From: JASMHC01 sp964476515
Lineage (GTDB): Bacteria; Pseudomonadota; Alphaproteobacteria; Rhodobacterales; Rhodobacteraceae
Assembly: GCA_964476515.1 (NCBI GenBank)
Contig: CAYZAY010000001.1
Span: forward strand, 8,405 to 72,404
Length of the DNA: 64,000 nucleotides
Direction: 5' to 3'
The notes below the pieces were generated by a model. That model did not search any database. It was given only the letters and a program-made list of their open reading frames with translations, and was not told where the DNA came from. Shown here piece by piece: positions 8,852 to 17,479 of this stretch (positions within the stretch are counted from its first letter, which is position 1; the number at the start of each line of letters is the position of its first letter). Position numbers and translations under genes: made by a program.

Positions 8852-8924
8852 GCCAATTGACGGCGCAATAATCTTGCTCTCAAGAAACGTGGATAAAGAC
8901 CCATGCTGCACCGCGTCAATTGGC
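8852..8924. promoter_or_regulatory. 11-bp inverted repeat pair upstream of ETF-QO
   Basis: GCCAATTGACG at 8852-8862 is repeated exactly, inverted, at 8914-8924, with a 51-bp spacer, directly upstream of the ETF-QO start. Each copy is centred on the palindrome CAATTG. This could be a two-site operator. The spacer 8832-9080 between ETF-QO and greA shows no gene. Confidence 0.4.
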
Positions 8925-9080
8925 ACACGACGTCAAATCGTCTCATTCCGTCATTTTTGGGCACTCAAAGGCGAAATTAGAGCAACATTAGTGCTTTCGC
9001 TTGCATTCACTCCTGTGGTTTTGTCTGCTAACGAGAGCGAAATTACGCAAGTATAGCAAAACGGAATACACGGTTCACGC

Positions 9081-9551
9081 ATGGAAAAGATCCCTATGAC
9101 ACGCGCAGGGCACACTGCGCACGAGGCAGAACTGAAAGTCCTGAAATCGGACGAACGGCCAACGATCATTCAAGCGATTGCCGAAGCCCGAGAGCTTGGC
9201 GATCTCAAGGAAAACGCCGAGTATCATTCTGCCCGCGAAAAGCAGGGTTTTATCGAGGGTCGCATCAAAGAGCTTGAAGGAATTCTAAGCCTTGCAGAAA
9301 TCATCGACCCGGCATCGTTGAGTGGTTCGATCAAGTTCGGCGCGACCGTCACGTTGGTCGACGAAGACACCGACGAAGAAAAGACCTGGCAGATCGTCGG
9401 AGAGCATGAGGCGAATATCGACAAGGGTTTGCTGAACCTGAAATCCCCCATCGCCCGCGCATTGATCGGCAAGGAAGAAGGCGACAGTGTTGAAGTGCGC
9501 ACACCGGGCGGCGAAAAGTCGTATGAAGTCCTTAAGATCGAATTTGTTTGA
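9081..9551 (+). CDS. greA: Transcription elongation factor GreA
   Basis: 156 residues, the standard GreA length. The N-terminal coiled coil carries the acidic tip LGDLKENAEYHSAREKQ (about residues 38-54), which enters the RNA polymerase secondary channel and stimulates cleavage of backtracked RNA. The C-terminal FKBP-like domain ends GGEKSYEVLKIEFV. The start MEKIPMTRAG fits the family. A small membrane protein gene follows after 55 bp in the same direction. Confidence 0.95.
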   Translation: MEKIPMTRAGHTAHEAELKVLKSDERPTIIQAIAEARELGDLKENAEYHSAREKQGFIEGRIKELEGILSLAEIIDPASLSGSIKFGATVTLVDEDTDEEKTWQIVGEHEANIDKGLLNLKSPIARALIGKEEGDSVEVRTPGGEKSYEVLKIEFV

Positions 9552-9606
9552 TCTGACAAAGCCTGAACACGCATAGTCGGGGAAACCCCACAAGAAAGAC
9601 ACAGGC

Positions 9607-10581
9607 ATGAGTGTGGACGAAGATCCTATGGCCCCGTCGAATGGTTGGACCAGAACCGAAGTGTCGGCCATGGCCGGTGGGTTTGTCTGGGCGCTTGGCA
9701 TTCTTACCTACACGATTTTTCAAGCCTACGACGGTGACGAAGGTTTCAATCTGGATCTGCTATTTGTCGTCATTGCGCTGGTTCCACCTGCGTTGATCTG
9801 GCTTTGGGCGCGCAGTTCTATCAGGACACGAGAGTTGGTGACGGAAATTAACGTCCTAAACGCGCGTCTTGTATCGCTTCGAAAGCATGTCGACGAATTA
9901 GAGGACGGATTAGGCCCTCAGTCCGAGAACGACGGGTTGATGGACAAGATCAACCAGCTTGCCGAAGCTCAGGAAAAGATCGACACGACGCTTGCAGTGT
10001 TCATGTCGTCCAGAACCCCTGAGGCGGAAGGTCAGTTCACCCACACAGCCACGGGTCTTGACCCCAAACAGCAAAGTCTTTTACCGCGCGATATGGTGGA
10101 CCCCCAAAGCCCGCTGTCACACGAGGATTTTGTCCGCGCTGCCAATTTTCCCCGCAGTTCAGAAGACAGGGTTGGTTTCGCTGTGCTGCGTCTTGCGCTG
10201 GAAAACGACAAGACCAGCCCTTTCATTCGCGCCGCTCAGGATATTCTGACCCTGCTTTCGCAAGAGGGCATCTATATGGATGATCTTGCGCCTGAAAAGA
10301 CACGCGCCGAGATATGGCGTCACTTTGGCCAAGGTAAACGAGGCAAAGACATTGCATCACTTGGTGGCATTCGGGACCGTAAGATACTTGAAAAAGTGTC
10401 ACTGCGCATGCGGGAAGACATGGTATTCCGCGACGCCGTTCATCACTTTTTGCGCAAGTTCGATCTGGTGTTCACCGAATTCTGCGAAGACGCTTTGGAC
10501 GAAGACCTAACGCTATTCAGCGAAACACGCTCGGGCCGTGCGTTTATGCTGCTTGGGCGCATCGCGGGTACATTCGACTAA
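9607..10581 (+). CDS. Hypothetical membrane protein with coiled coil
   Basis: 324 residues, not assigned to a known family. Two membrane segments lie at about residues 20-38 and 50-67, followed by a coiled coil (residues 72-130, with ELVTEINVLNARLVSLRKHVDEL) and a helical, charged C-terminal half without recognised catalytic motifs. It follows greA closely and precedes azlC by 50 bp. The layout (short N-terminal anchor, cytoplasmic coiled coil, C-terminal domain) suggests a structural or scaffolding role, which is inference only. Confidence 0.7.
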   Translation: MSVDEDPMAPSNGWTRTEVSAMAGGFVWALGILTYTIFQAYDGDEGFNLDLLFVVIALVPPALIWLWARSSIRTRELVTEINVLNARLVSLRKHVDELEDGLGPQSENDGLMDKINQLAEAQEKIDTTLAVFMSSRTPEAEGQFTHTATGLDPKQQSLLPRDMVDPQSPLSHEDFVRAANFPRSSEDRVGFAVLRLALENDKTSPFIRAAQDILTLLSQEGIYMDDLAPEKTRAEIWRHFGQGKRGKDIASLGGIRDRKILEKVSLRMREDMVFRDAVHHFLRKFDLVFTEFCEDALDEDLTLFSETRSGRAFMLLGRIAGTFD

Positions 10582-10631
10582 GCGCAAGAACCGGATTGCC
10601 GTGCTTGCTGCATGGGTCTACCAATTTGGCC

Positions 10632-11336
10632 ATGACCAGAGACGTTTCCCCATTCGGACTAGGCATGAGAAAGGGTTTTCCTTTCATCTTTGTCGTGCTG
10701 CCCTTTGCGCTGCTGTTTGGCGTGGTCGGCACCGAAGCGGGTCTGAACATCGTGGAAGTCATGGCATTCAGTGTCGTTGTGGTTGCTGGTGCTGCTCAGT
10801 TCACAGCAGTTTCGCTGCTTAGTGAAAACGTCCCGACGATTATCGTTTTGCTGTCGTCGCTTGCTGTAAACCTTAGGTTTGCGATGTATTCGGCATCTCT
10901 GACCCCATATCTTGGTGAAGCGCCGCTGTGGAAACGGGCGTCGGTGGCCTATCTGCTTGTGGACCAGGCGTTTGCTTTGTCCGCCGTTGAATTTGAAAAG
11001 CAGACATCTTGGAATGTTAACCAGCGGTTGGCGTTCTTTTTCGGTGGGGTGCTTCTGGTCATTCCGTTTTGGTATTTTGGGACTCTGGTCGGCGCATTGG
11101 TCGGCAGCGCAATTCCGCCCGAATTCGCATTGGATTTTGCCCTGCCCATTTGTTTCATCGCCATGATCGGCCCATCGCTTCGGACGTTTGCGCATGTGGG
11201 GGCTGCGTTCACCGCAGCCGTGATGTCGATTGCCTTTTCTTGGATGCCACACAGCCTAGGTATCCTTGGCGCAGGGATCATTGCAATGATCGTCGGAGCT
11301 GAGATTGAGCGGCGCATCGATAGGGGGCAGTCATGA
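10632..11336 (+). CDS. azlC: AzlC family branched-chain amino acid exporter, large subunit
   Basis: 234 residues with several hydrophobic segments and the AzlC marks AAQFTAVSLL (about residue 50) and NLRFAMYSASL (about residue 76). AzlC with AzlD forms a branched-chain amino acid exporter in the cytoplasmic membrane. I start at ATG 10632, MTRDVSPFGLGMRKG, rather than 12 codons earlier, because the family begins close to this point. The stop overlaps the azlD start (ATGA). Confidence 0.9.
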   Translation: MTRDVSPFGLGMRKGFPFIFVVLPFALLFGVVGTEAGLNIVEVMAFSVVVVAGAAQFTAVSLLSENVPTIIVLLSSLAVNLRFAMYSASLTPYLGEAPLWKRASVAYLLVDQAFALSAVEFEKQTSWNVNQRLAFFFGGVLLVIPFWYFGTLVGALVGSAIPPEFALDFALPICFIAMIGPSLRTFAHVGAAFTAAVMSIAFSWMPHSLGILGAGIIAMIVGAEIERRIDRGQS

Positions 11337-11659
11337 TCGACACCGTCAACCTATGGATTGTCATCATCGGTCTTGGGATCGGCAGCTTTGCCTTCCGGTT
11401 TGTCTTTCTAGGACTAATCGGCAATCGCCCTATCCCACCGTGGATACTCCGACATCTTCGCTATACGGCGGTGGCGATTATTCCCGCCCTTGTCGCGCCG
11501 TTGGTGATGATGCCCAAGGCCACCGGTGGAGAGTTCGACATTCCAAGATTTTCAGCCGCGATGATGGCGCTGTTGGTCGGGTATTTCACAAAGAATGTAC
11601 TGTGGTCGATGTTCAGCGGGGCAGTTGCGCTTTACGCGCTTCTCTATCTACTCGGCTGA
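11333..11659 (+). CDS. azlD: AzlD family small subunit
   Basis: 108-residue, four-segment membrane protein of the AzlD family (SFAFRFVFLGLIGNRPIPPWI near residue 18, a conserved cytoplasmic loop region). It is coupled to azlC by an ATGA overlap, which argues for a 1:1 complex. Its 3' end overlaps the facing lipoprotein gene by 12 bp. Confidence 0.9.
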   Translation: MIDTVNLWIVIIGLGIGSFAFRFVFLGLIGNRPIPPWILRHLRYTAVAIIPALVAPLVMMPKATGGEFDIPRFSAAMMALLVGYFTKNVLWSMFSGAVALYALLYLLG

Positions 11660-12280
11660 AACTTCTTCGCGGTATCTGCCCAATGCCGCGTTGAATTCGC
11701 CCAGAACAATCGACTTATCATCATCGTCCCAGTCATAGACGCTGCGCTCTTCCACGCCGTCCATCGCCGCAATCGCCTGACGTAGTTTTTCGGGATAATA
11801 CGTGCTTTTGATGTGCTCAAAGCCGGGCAGCCCAGACAGAACGTCGGTCACGGCAACGGTGCACATCATTTTGCTGACAGCGCCGTAGGCTTCGATCTTT
11901 TGGATGGCCAGTTCTGCGACCTCGGGCGACACTTCGATTTCCTGCGCGACCGTGTGATAGCTTTCGCGGGCGTGGAACAGTTCATAAAAACCGCGCATTT
12001 TTTCGGTGATGCCGTAGTGAACATCATTGCGTTCCGGAACAATGTTCACGCTGAACGTGCCTGCGGGGTCAAAAAGAACCCGCTGATGACCGTTGATCAT
12101 CAACCCGCTATGCGCACCTTTACCAGTGGAGTTCTTAACGATTGTATAGAGGGTAAGGGTCGTTGGACCTTCGTGCCGATACGCAGCACGCGCCAAAGCA
12201 TCATCAGGAGCCCAAATAGGCTCTGCGCTGCATCCGGCCAAGCCGGCAATAATCAAAAGCAGAAAGGCGAGACGTTTCAT
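11648..12280 (-). CDS. Predicted lipoprotein
   Basis: 210 residues. Starts MKRLAFLLLIIAGLAGCSAEP: a short lipoprotein signal peptide with lipobox LAGC, Cys at residue 16. The mature part has no motif I recognise; it is acidic at the C terminus (DWDDDDK near residue 185) and contains a His/Glu-rich stretch FYELFHARESYH. Start chosen at the signal peptide rather than a codon 19 positions earlier. It is probably anchored at the periplasmic side of a membrane; role unknown. Confidence 0.78.
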   Translation of the reverse strand: MKRLAFLLLIIAGLAGCSAEPIWAPDDALARAAYRHEGPTTLTLYTIVKNSTGKGAHSGLMINGHQRVLFDPAGTFSVNIVPERNDVHYGITEKMRGFYELFHARESYHTVAQEIEVSPEVAELAIQKIEAYGAVSKMMCTVAVTDVLSGLPGFEHIKSTYYPEKLRQAIAAMDGVEERSVYDWDDDDKSIVLGEFNAALGRYREEVSAE

Positions 12281-12299
12281 AAAAGCCTCGCCGATGTTT

Positions 12300-12434
12300 T
12301 TAGCTGTTAAAGATCGCCAAGAAGACGAGAACAGCAATGCTGATCACAGAAACGCGGATCGAGAATTTGATGAAACCGTCGAACGTGCGTTCCTGATCTG
12401 CGGTATCCATTGTGCCATGCTTATGTTCAGCCAT
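12300..12434 (-). CDS. aa3-type cytochrome c oxidase subunit IV
   Basis: 44 residues: MAEHKHGTMDTADQERTFDG, then FIKFSIRVSVISIAVLVFLAIF in which one transmembrane helix fills the C-terminal half. This matches the tiny subunit IV of alphaproteobacterial aa3 oxidases, which packs against the core subunits and is not needed for catalysis. GAGGA sits 8 bases before the ATG. It stands alone, 20 bp upstream of the lipoprotein gene and away from any cox genes in this window, as is usual for this subunit. Confidence 0.85.
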   Translation of the reverse strand: MAEHKHGTMDTADQERTFDGFIKFSIRVSVISIAVLVFLAIFNS

Positions 12435-12507
12435 GATCATATCCTCATAGGGTATTCAATTGTTACCGGCTCAGTTAACTGATTCCAAGGGGCCTGTCAT
12501 TAGGTCA

Positions 12508-12972
12508 CTAACGCGCAGGGGTGTTTTCGTCCAAATCTTCGGCCAACCGAAATCCGATACGCGTGGGTTCTTCGTCAAACGACACCAACGGCAGTGCACG
12601 AAGAATCACATTTAGCTGTGTCACATGTTGTACGAGCTGCATTTTGTTGCCTTCGTGATCCGACCCGTAGAATGTGACGATGTCGGGATCAAAATATCCC
12701 ATGCCTTCGATCCGCAAGACGCCAGCGTCAGACCCTGCAAAGCCCATTGCCACTTCGTGTTCGTTATCAAGCTGCTCTTCAAAATTCTTGATATAAAGGA
12801 TCAACCGCTCATACGCCCAGCGCGCGGCGCTTTTGACTTCTACAGGTTGCTCAGTGACGGTCTTGGCCAAGGCTTGCTCGGACGCCTTTTGCACCTTTGG
12901 ATCGGTGTGGCATTCATGCAAAGCAGGTTTGTCGGCACCGTTTGTCTGCGATATTTTCGGTTCTTCTGTCAT
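12508..12972 (-). CDS. DUF6173-like protein
   Basis: 154 residues, soluble. The core AARWAYERLILYIKNFEEQL, then EVAMGFAGSDAGVLRIEGMG, matches what I remember of the DUF6173 family of this bacterial group. Start is ATG 12972, overlapping the TGA of the MBL hydrolase by one base (TGATG); a TTG one codon upstream is less likely. The tight coupling suggests cotranslation with the hydrolase and acyl-CoA dehydrogenase. No function known. Confidence 0.7.
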   Translation of the reverse strand: MTEEPKISQTNGADKPALHECHTDPKVQKASEQALAKTVTEQPVEVKSAARWAYERLILYIKNFEEQLDNEHEVAMGFAGSDAGVLRIEGMGYFDPDIVTFYGSDHEGNKMQLVQHVTQLNVILRALPLVSFDEEPTRIGFRLAEDLDENTPAR

Positions 12973-14015
12973 CAACTAACAGTTTGCCACAACCACGCGC
13001 CGTCGTCACGTCGCGTTCGCGTGATATCGCCCTGTTGGTAAAGATGGTTCAGATGCGCAAGGCTTTCGAACAAGGCCAAACCATAGGCACCTTCTTCGAT
13101 TTCGCGCTTGAACAGCGGAATAAAGCATTCGGCGGCGGTCTTTGGTTCATCCAGATGCTTCACCAATCTTTCCAATGCGCCGTGGTGGTTGTCGATAAGC
13201 TGACGCATCCGAACTGGCATACCTGTGAACGGAAGCTTGTGACCGCCCAGAACTAAATGATCTTCGCGGGCGAATTGCGATAACCTCTCGCAAGCTTCTA
13301 GCCAGTCGTCCACGGGGTCGGCGTCTGGTTCGGTCGCGTAGACCCCGATGTTTGAGCTGATTGACGGCAGGATCTGATCGCCGGCCAGCACCAGACTGCA
13401 ATCTTTGCTCCAAAACGTTGCATGCTCAGGCGCATGGCCATTACCGATGTGGATATCCCAATCGCGGCCACCAATGCGGATCTGGTCGCCTTCTTTGATC
13501 CGCTTAAAGCCAAGCGGCATCGGGTAAACAATATCCGCAAAATTAAACGGGCGCTCTGAGGCGCGCTTGGCGTAGATGTCGCCATCCATTCCGGCGGCTT
13601 TCCAATGCGCAAGCGTTTCATCCGTCGGAAGCGCTTGATTGTCGAGAGTCAGCATTCTGGCGAACAACCACGACGTCCGCGTGGCGACTAACTCAGCGCC
13701 GTGTTCCTTTTGGAACCAACCTGCAAGGCCAACGTGATCAGGGTGGTGGTGCGTAATGATAACACGCCCAATCGGCTTCCCGTTGAGAGGTCCGCTTAGA
13801 ACCTTCTCCCAAATCGCCCGCGCGCGCTTTGAGTTGAAACCCGTATCAACAATCGTCCAACTGTCACCGTCATCCAACGCGTAGCAGTTCACGTGATCCA
13901 GCTTCATCGGCAATGGAAGGCGTATCCAAAATACGCCTTGTGCAACTTCTATTGCATCGCCTTCTGCCGGAGGGGCTTCGAACGGGTAGCGGATAGGTTC
14001 AAAGTTCGTGGTCAT
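12972..14015 (-). CDS. MBL-fold metallo-hydrolase
   Basis: 347 residues. Metallo-beta-lactamase fold with the binuclear metal motif THHHPDHVGLAGWF (about residue 90), later GNGHAPEHATFW and LAGDQILP (about residues 193-215), and LGGHKLPF near residue 256. The C-terminal 60 residues are a helical add-on seen in MBL hydrolases linked to acyl metabolism. Start and stop both overlap neighbours by one base (TAATG upstream, TGATG downstream), placing it in an operon with the acyl-CoA dehydrogenase. A thioesterase-like role is possible but not shown by sequence. Confidence 0.85.
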   Translation of the reverse strand: MTTNFEPIRYPFEAPPAEGDAIEVAQGVFWIRLPLPMKLDHVNCYALDDGDSWTIVDTGFNSKRARAIWEKVLSGPLNGKPIGRVIITHHHPDHVGLAGWFQKEHGAELVATRTSWLFARMLTLDNQALPTDETLAHWKAAGMDGDIYAKRASERPFNFADIVYPMPLGFKRIKEGDQIRIGGRDWDIHIGNGHAPEHATFWSKDCSLVLAGDQILPSISSNIGVYATEPDADPVDDWLEACERLSQFAREDHLVLGGHKLPFTGMPVRMRQLIDNHHGALERLVKHLDEPKTAAECFIPLFKREIEEGAYGLALFESLAHLNHLYQQGDITRTRRDDGAWLWQTVS

Positions 14016-15724
14016 TAACCTGCCAGATCATCAATGCTGAAGGCATATAGATCAGACGCCCCCTGTTTCGCATGCTCAAATAGCCCAGCATGTTCCGGAA
14101 GCAAACGGTTGATGTAGAACTTTGCCAGCTTCGAACGGGGACCTTCGCCGCCTTCGTGGTCAGCGGCAAGCAAGTGGAAGTAGCCGCCAAGCACGCGGGC
14201 AAAGCCGGTCAGATAGGGGACCGCACCGGCAAACCGGTCGTTCATACCAGCCGCGACAATGGCTTGGGTCGTTTCTTTCAGCTCATCAGCAGCTTTTTCT
14301 ACCGCAGAAGCTAGGTCGCCCAGCGAAGATTCCGCGGTGGCGTCTTTGATTTCGTCGATCAGCTTAAACGCGGCGTCTCCTCCGTCCATCATTTTGCGCC
14401 CGACAAGGTCCATCGCCTGAATACCGTTAGTGCCTTCGTAAATCGCAGTTACGCGCACATCGCGCGAATATTGCGCTGCACCGGTTTCTTCGATGAAACC
14501 CATGCCGCCGTGAACCTGAACGCCCATCTCGGCTACGCGGATGCCTGTATCGGTTCCAAACGCCTTGTTGATCGGGGTAAGCAGCGCCGCGCGGGCTTTC
14601 CAAGCCACATCGCCGGTTGCGTTGCCCATGTCGATGGCCAACGCACAGCTTAGCGCGATCGCACGTGATGCAAAGACATCCGCCTTCATCGTTGCCAACA
14701 TCCGGCGTACGTCAGCGTGGTCAACAATCGTGCCATTTCCGCCTTCGACGGGTGACTTGCCCTGTTTGCGTTCAAGCGCAAAACTCAGCGCGTGTTGGTA
14801 TGCCCCTTCAGCAACCGAAAGCCCCTGAACCCCCACGCCCAAACGCGCGTTGTTCATCATGGTGAACATCGCGGACATGCCTTTGTGGGGTTCGCCAACA
14901 AGCCACCCTTGAGCACCATCGAATTCCATGACTGCGGTCGGGCTGCCGTGCAGACCCATTTTGTGCTCAAGCGAAACAACCCGAAGCGAGTTCGCAACTC
15001 TCGGTTCGCCGTTTTCATCAGGGATGTATTTAGGCACCATAAACAGGCTGATGCCTTTGGTGCCGGGAACACCATCAGGCAGACGTGCCAGAACTAGGTG
15101 ACAGACATTTTCGGTGAAATCATTGTCGCCCCAGCTGATAAAGATTTTCTGCCCCGACACTGCATAAGACCCGTCCCCGTTCGGTTCAGCCTTTGACGAC
15201 AGCGCACCCACGTCCGACCCTGCCTGAGGCTCTGTCAGGTTCATCGTGCCGCTCCATTCGCCCGAAATCATTTTCGGCAAGTAAATGGCTTTCAGCTCAT
15301 CGCTGGCGTGGTGCTCTAGCGCTTCGATTTGGCCTTGGGTCATCAGCGGGTTCAGTTCGAGAGACAGACAGGCACTGCCCATCATTTCGTTCACGGCCGT
15401 GGTGACGGTCATCGGCAAACCCATGCCACCGTTCTCTGGATCAGCCGCCATACCGACCCAACCACCTTCGGCAATTGCGCGGTAGCCTTCTGCAAAACCG
15501 GGCGAGGTACGGACAATTCCGTTTTCAAGAAAAGCACCCTGTAGATCGCCATTGCGCTGCAGAGGGGCCAAAACCTGTTCGCTTAGTTTGCCCGCTTCGG
15601 TCAAAATCGCGTCGGTCAGATCACCGGATGCTTCGGCAAACTTTTCGGTATCTTCCAAGCAAGACATGCCAATGATGTTTTCGAAAATAAATTTGAAATC
15701 ATTGATGGGTGCTCTGTAAGTCAT
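14015..15724 (-). CDS. Acyl-CoA dehydrogenase, DmdC-like
   Basis: 569 residues, longer than short-chain acyl-CoA dehydrogenases and with the extra C-terminal domain of the DmdC/FadE-like branch. Visible motifs: TEPQAGSDVGAL (about residue 162), HKMGLHGSPT (about residue 243), GGMGFIEE (about residue 404) and YEGTNGIQAMDL, which carries the likely catalytic Glu (about residue 424). Such enzymes oxidise 3-methylmercaptopropionyl-CoA or ordinary acyl-CoAs with FAD, passing electrons through ETF to ETF-QO. GGAGGAC precedes the ATG. Substrate unproven; roseobacters carry several DmdC paralogues. Confidence 0.85.
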   Translation of the reverse strand: MTYRAPINDFKFIFENIIGMSCLEDTEKFAEASGDLTDAILTEAGKLSEQVLAPLQRNGDLQGAFLENGIVRTSPGFAEGYRAIAEGGWVGMAADPENGGMGLPMTVTTAVNEMMGSACLSLELNPLMTQGQIEALEHHASDELKAIYLPKMISGEWSGTMNLTEPQAGSDVGALSSKAEPNGDGSYAVSGQKIFISWGDNDFTENVCHLVLARLPDGVPGTKGISLFMVPKYIPDENGEPRVANSLRVVSLEHKMGLHGSPTAVMEFDGAQGWLVGEPHKGMSAMFTMMNNARLGVGVQGLSVAEGAYQHALSFALERKQGKSPVEGGNGTIVDHADVRRMLATMKADVFASRAIALSCALAIDMGNATGDVAWKARAALLTPINKAFGTDTGIRVAEMGVQVHGGMGFIEETGAAQYSRDVRVTAIYEGTNGIQAMDLVGRKMMDGGDAAFKLIDEIKDATAESSLGDLASAVEKAADELKETTQAIVAAGMNDRFAGAVPYLTGFARVLGGYFHLLAADHEGGEGPRSKLAKFYINRLLPEHAGLFEHAKQGASDLYAFSIDDLAG

Positions 15725-15842
15725 GTGTCCTCCGACGCGGATCGCTTGGCATTTCGTGCGGCGGGCGGTATCACCCAGCCATTCGCCGCGAACCTAGCCA
15801 GCCTTCGGAACGCATCAATGAAAACCCTACGTCACTGATATT

Positions 15843-16790
15843 ATGTCGCCACGTGATACGAGATCCCTTCCAGCCACCGAACAAGGCTTGGACACAGCCG
15901 TCGAGATACTAACCGGCGGTGGTCTTGTGTCGTTTCCGACCGAAACGGTTTATGGGCTTGGCGCGGACGCTACCAACGACAAGGCGGTTGCGCGGATATT
16001 CGAAGCCAAGGGCCGCCCTACCTTTAACCCGCTCATCGCCCACGTGGCGAGCGTTGAGATGGCCAAGAACTGCGTTGAATGGTCGGTTGATGCGGACAAG
16101 CTTGCGTCGGCATTCTGGCCCGGGCCTTTGTCTCTTGTTTTACCGCTCAAAAAGGGGGCCGAGGTTTCGCCGCTGGTGACCGCCGGCCTGTCGAGCCTTG
16201 CTGTCCGCCTGCCCGAGCATCCGCTGGCACATGAATTATTGACGAAATTTGGCAAGCCTGTTGCTGCACCATCGGCAAACCCATCCGGCAAAATCAGCCC
16301 AACGACCGCAGCGCACGTACTGGCCGGTCTGGACGGCAAAATTGAAGCTGTCATCGACGGAGGCAATTGCGATGTCGGTCTGGAATCGACCATCGTCGGC
16401 CTTCTGGGGCAGCCGACCCTGTTCCGCCCCGGTGGCGTTCCGGTCGAGGCTATCGAAGCCGCGCTTGGCATGTCGCTGAGCGTCGATACCTCACCCGATA
16501 CGCTTTTGGCGCCGGGTCAGATGACGTCACACTATGCACCGGGTGCCAGTGTTCGACTGAATGCAACCGACTGGGCAGACGGAGAGCTTAGGCTTGGGTT
16601 CGGACATGTCGATTGTGATCTGAACTTGTCGGCGTCCGGTGACCTGATCGAGGCTGCGGCTAACCTGTTCCATCACCTGCATGCGCTGGATGAAATGGCA
16701 GGAGACAAAATAGCAGTGTCACCTATCCCGACCCACGGGATTGGGGCGGCGATAAACGACAGGCTTAACCGCGCAGCGGCGCCGCGTTAA
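15843..16790 (+). CDS. L-threonylcarbamoyladenylate synthase, Sua5 type
   Basis: 315 residues: an N-terminal YrdC domain (residues 12-200) with FPTETVYGLGADA, KGRPTFNPLIAH and PSANPSGKISPT, plus the C-terminal Sua5 domain (LLAPGQMTSHYAPG near residue 222). It makes threonylcarbamoyl-AMP for t6A37 in tRNA. The presence of the second domain makes it Sua5 rather than the short TsaC. Convergent with yqgE; the two stops share TTAA. Confidence 0.92.
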   Translation: MSPRDTRSLPATEQGLDTAVEILTGGGLVSFPTETVYGLGADATNDKAVARIFEAKGRPTFNPLIAHVASVEMAKNCVEWSVDADKLASAFWPGPLSLVLPLKKGAEVSPLVTAGLSSLAVRLPEHPLAHELLTKFGKPVAAPSANPSGKISPTTAAHVLAGLDGKIEAVIDGGNCDVGLESTIVGLLGQPTLFRPGGVPVEAIEAALGMSLSVDTSPDTLLAPGQMTSHYAPGASVRLNATDWADGELRLGFGHVDCDLNLSASGDLIEAAANLFHHLHALDEMAGDKIAVSPIPTHGIGAAINDRLNRAAAPR

Positions 16791-17362
16791 GCACGACCGC
16801 CTGAACCGGACAGATGCAGGGCGCTGATGCCCATCGTCTTTAGGGCAGCATCCCATTTTCCTTCGTTGTCGTGCGAAAATACGATGTTGTCGTCGGACTC
16901 GGTCGCCAACCATCCATTCATTTGCAGCTCGCCTTCTAACTGACCAGGCCCCCAGCCGGCGTAACCCAAAGCCATCAAGGATAGCTCGGGTCCGTCGCCT
17001 TTGGCTAAAGCTTCGAGAATGCCCAAGGTCGCGGTGACTTTGTAACCGCCGGGCACATCCATGCTGCTTTCGTCACCGGTGAAATCATCCGAGTGTAAAA
17101 CAAAGCCACGTCCTGTTTCAACGGGACCACCGAAATGGACAGGCGTGTCCTGCACGTCTCCGGTGGTTTCGACCTTCAATTGTTCCAGAAGTTCGGCGAA
17201 TTTAATCTCGCCCGCGGATTTGTTGACGATTAAACCCATCGCCCCTTCGGATGAATGTGAGCACACGAGGATTACAGATTTTTCAAATCTGGAATCGCCC
17301 ATATCTGGCATTGCGATAAGCAATTTTCCGGTTAGGTCGGTGATTTCGTTTAGGATCGGCAT
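16787..17362 (-). CDS. yqgE: YqgE/AlgH family protein
   Basis: 191 residues with DUF179 hallmarks: GKLLIAMPDMGDSRFEKSVI at the start, GAMGLIVNKSAG (about residue 40), HFGGPVETGRGFVLHS (about residue 76) and LGYAGWGPGQLEGEL (about residue 131). Cytosolic, of unknown biochemical role. An AGGTTTGACCT sequence lies before the ATG. Confidence 0.92.
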   Translation of the reverse strand: MPILNEITDLTGKLLIAMPDMGDSRFEKSVILVCSHSSEGAMGLIVNKSAGEIKFAELLEQLKVETTGDVQDTPVHFGGPVETGRGFVLHSDDFTGDESSMDVPGGYKVTATLGILEALAKGDGPELSLMALGYAGWGPGQLEGELQMNGWLATESDDNIVFSHDNEGKWDAALKTMGISALHLSGSGGRA

Positions 17363-17479
17363 AGGTCAAACCTATCTACACCATTGGTAACTTCAAGATC
17401 ACAATCCGATGAACGGCTGAAATTCGCCCTCGCGCTTTGTCGCAGGAATTGCCATCTACGTGGGAAAGGAGAAAACCGT

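Noticed and set aside
8874..9056. 60-codon open frame between ETF-QO and greA
   Set aside because: No ribosome site, no family likeness, and it crosses the inverted repeats.
12294..12482. 62-codon rightward frame over the oxidase subunit IV region
   Set aside because: Antisense to the well-matched 44-residue subunit IV gene.
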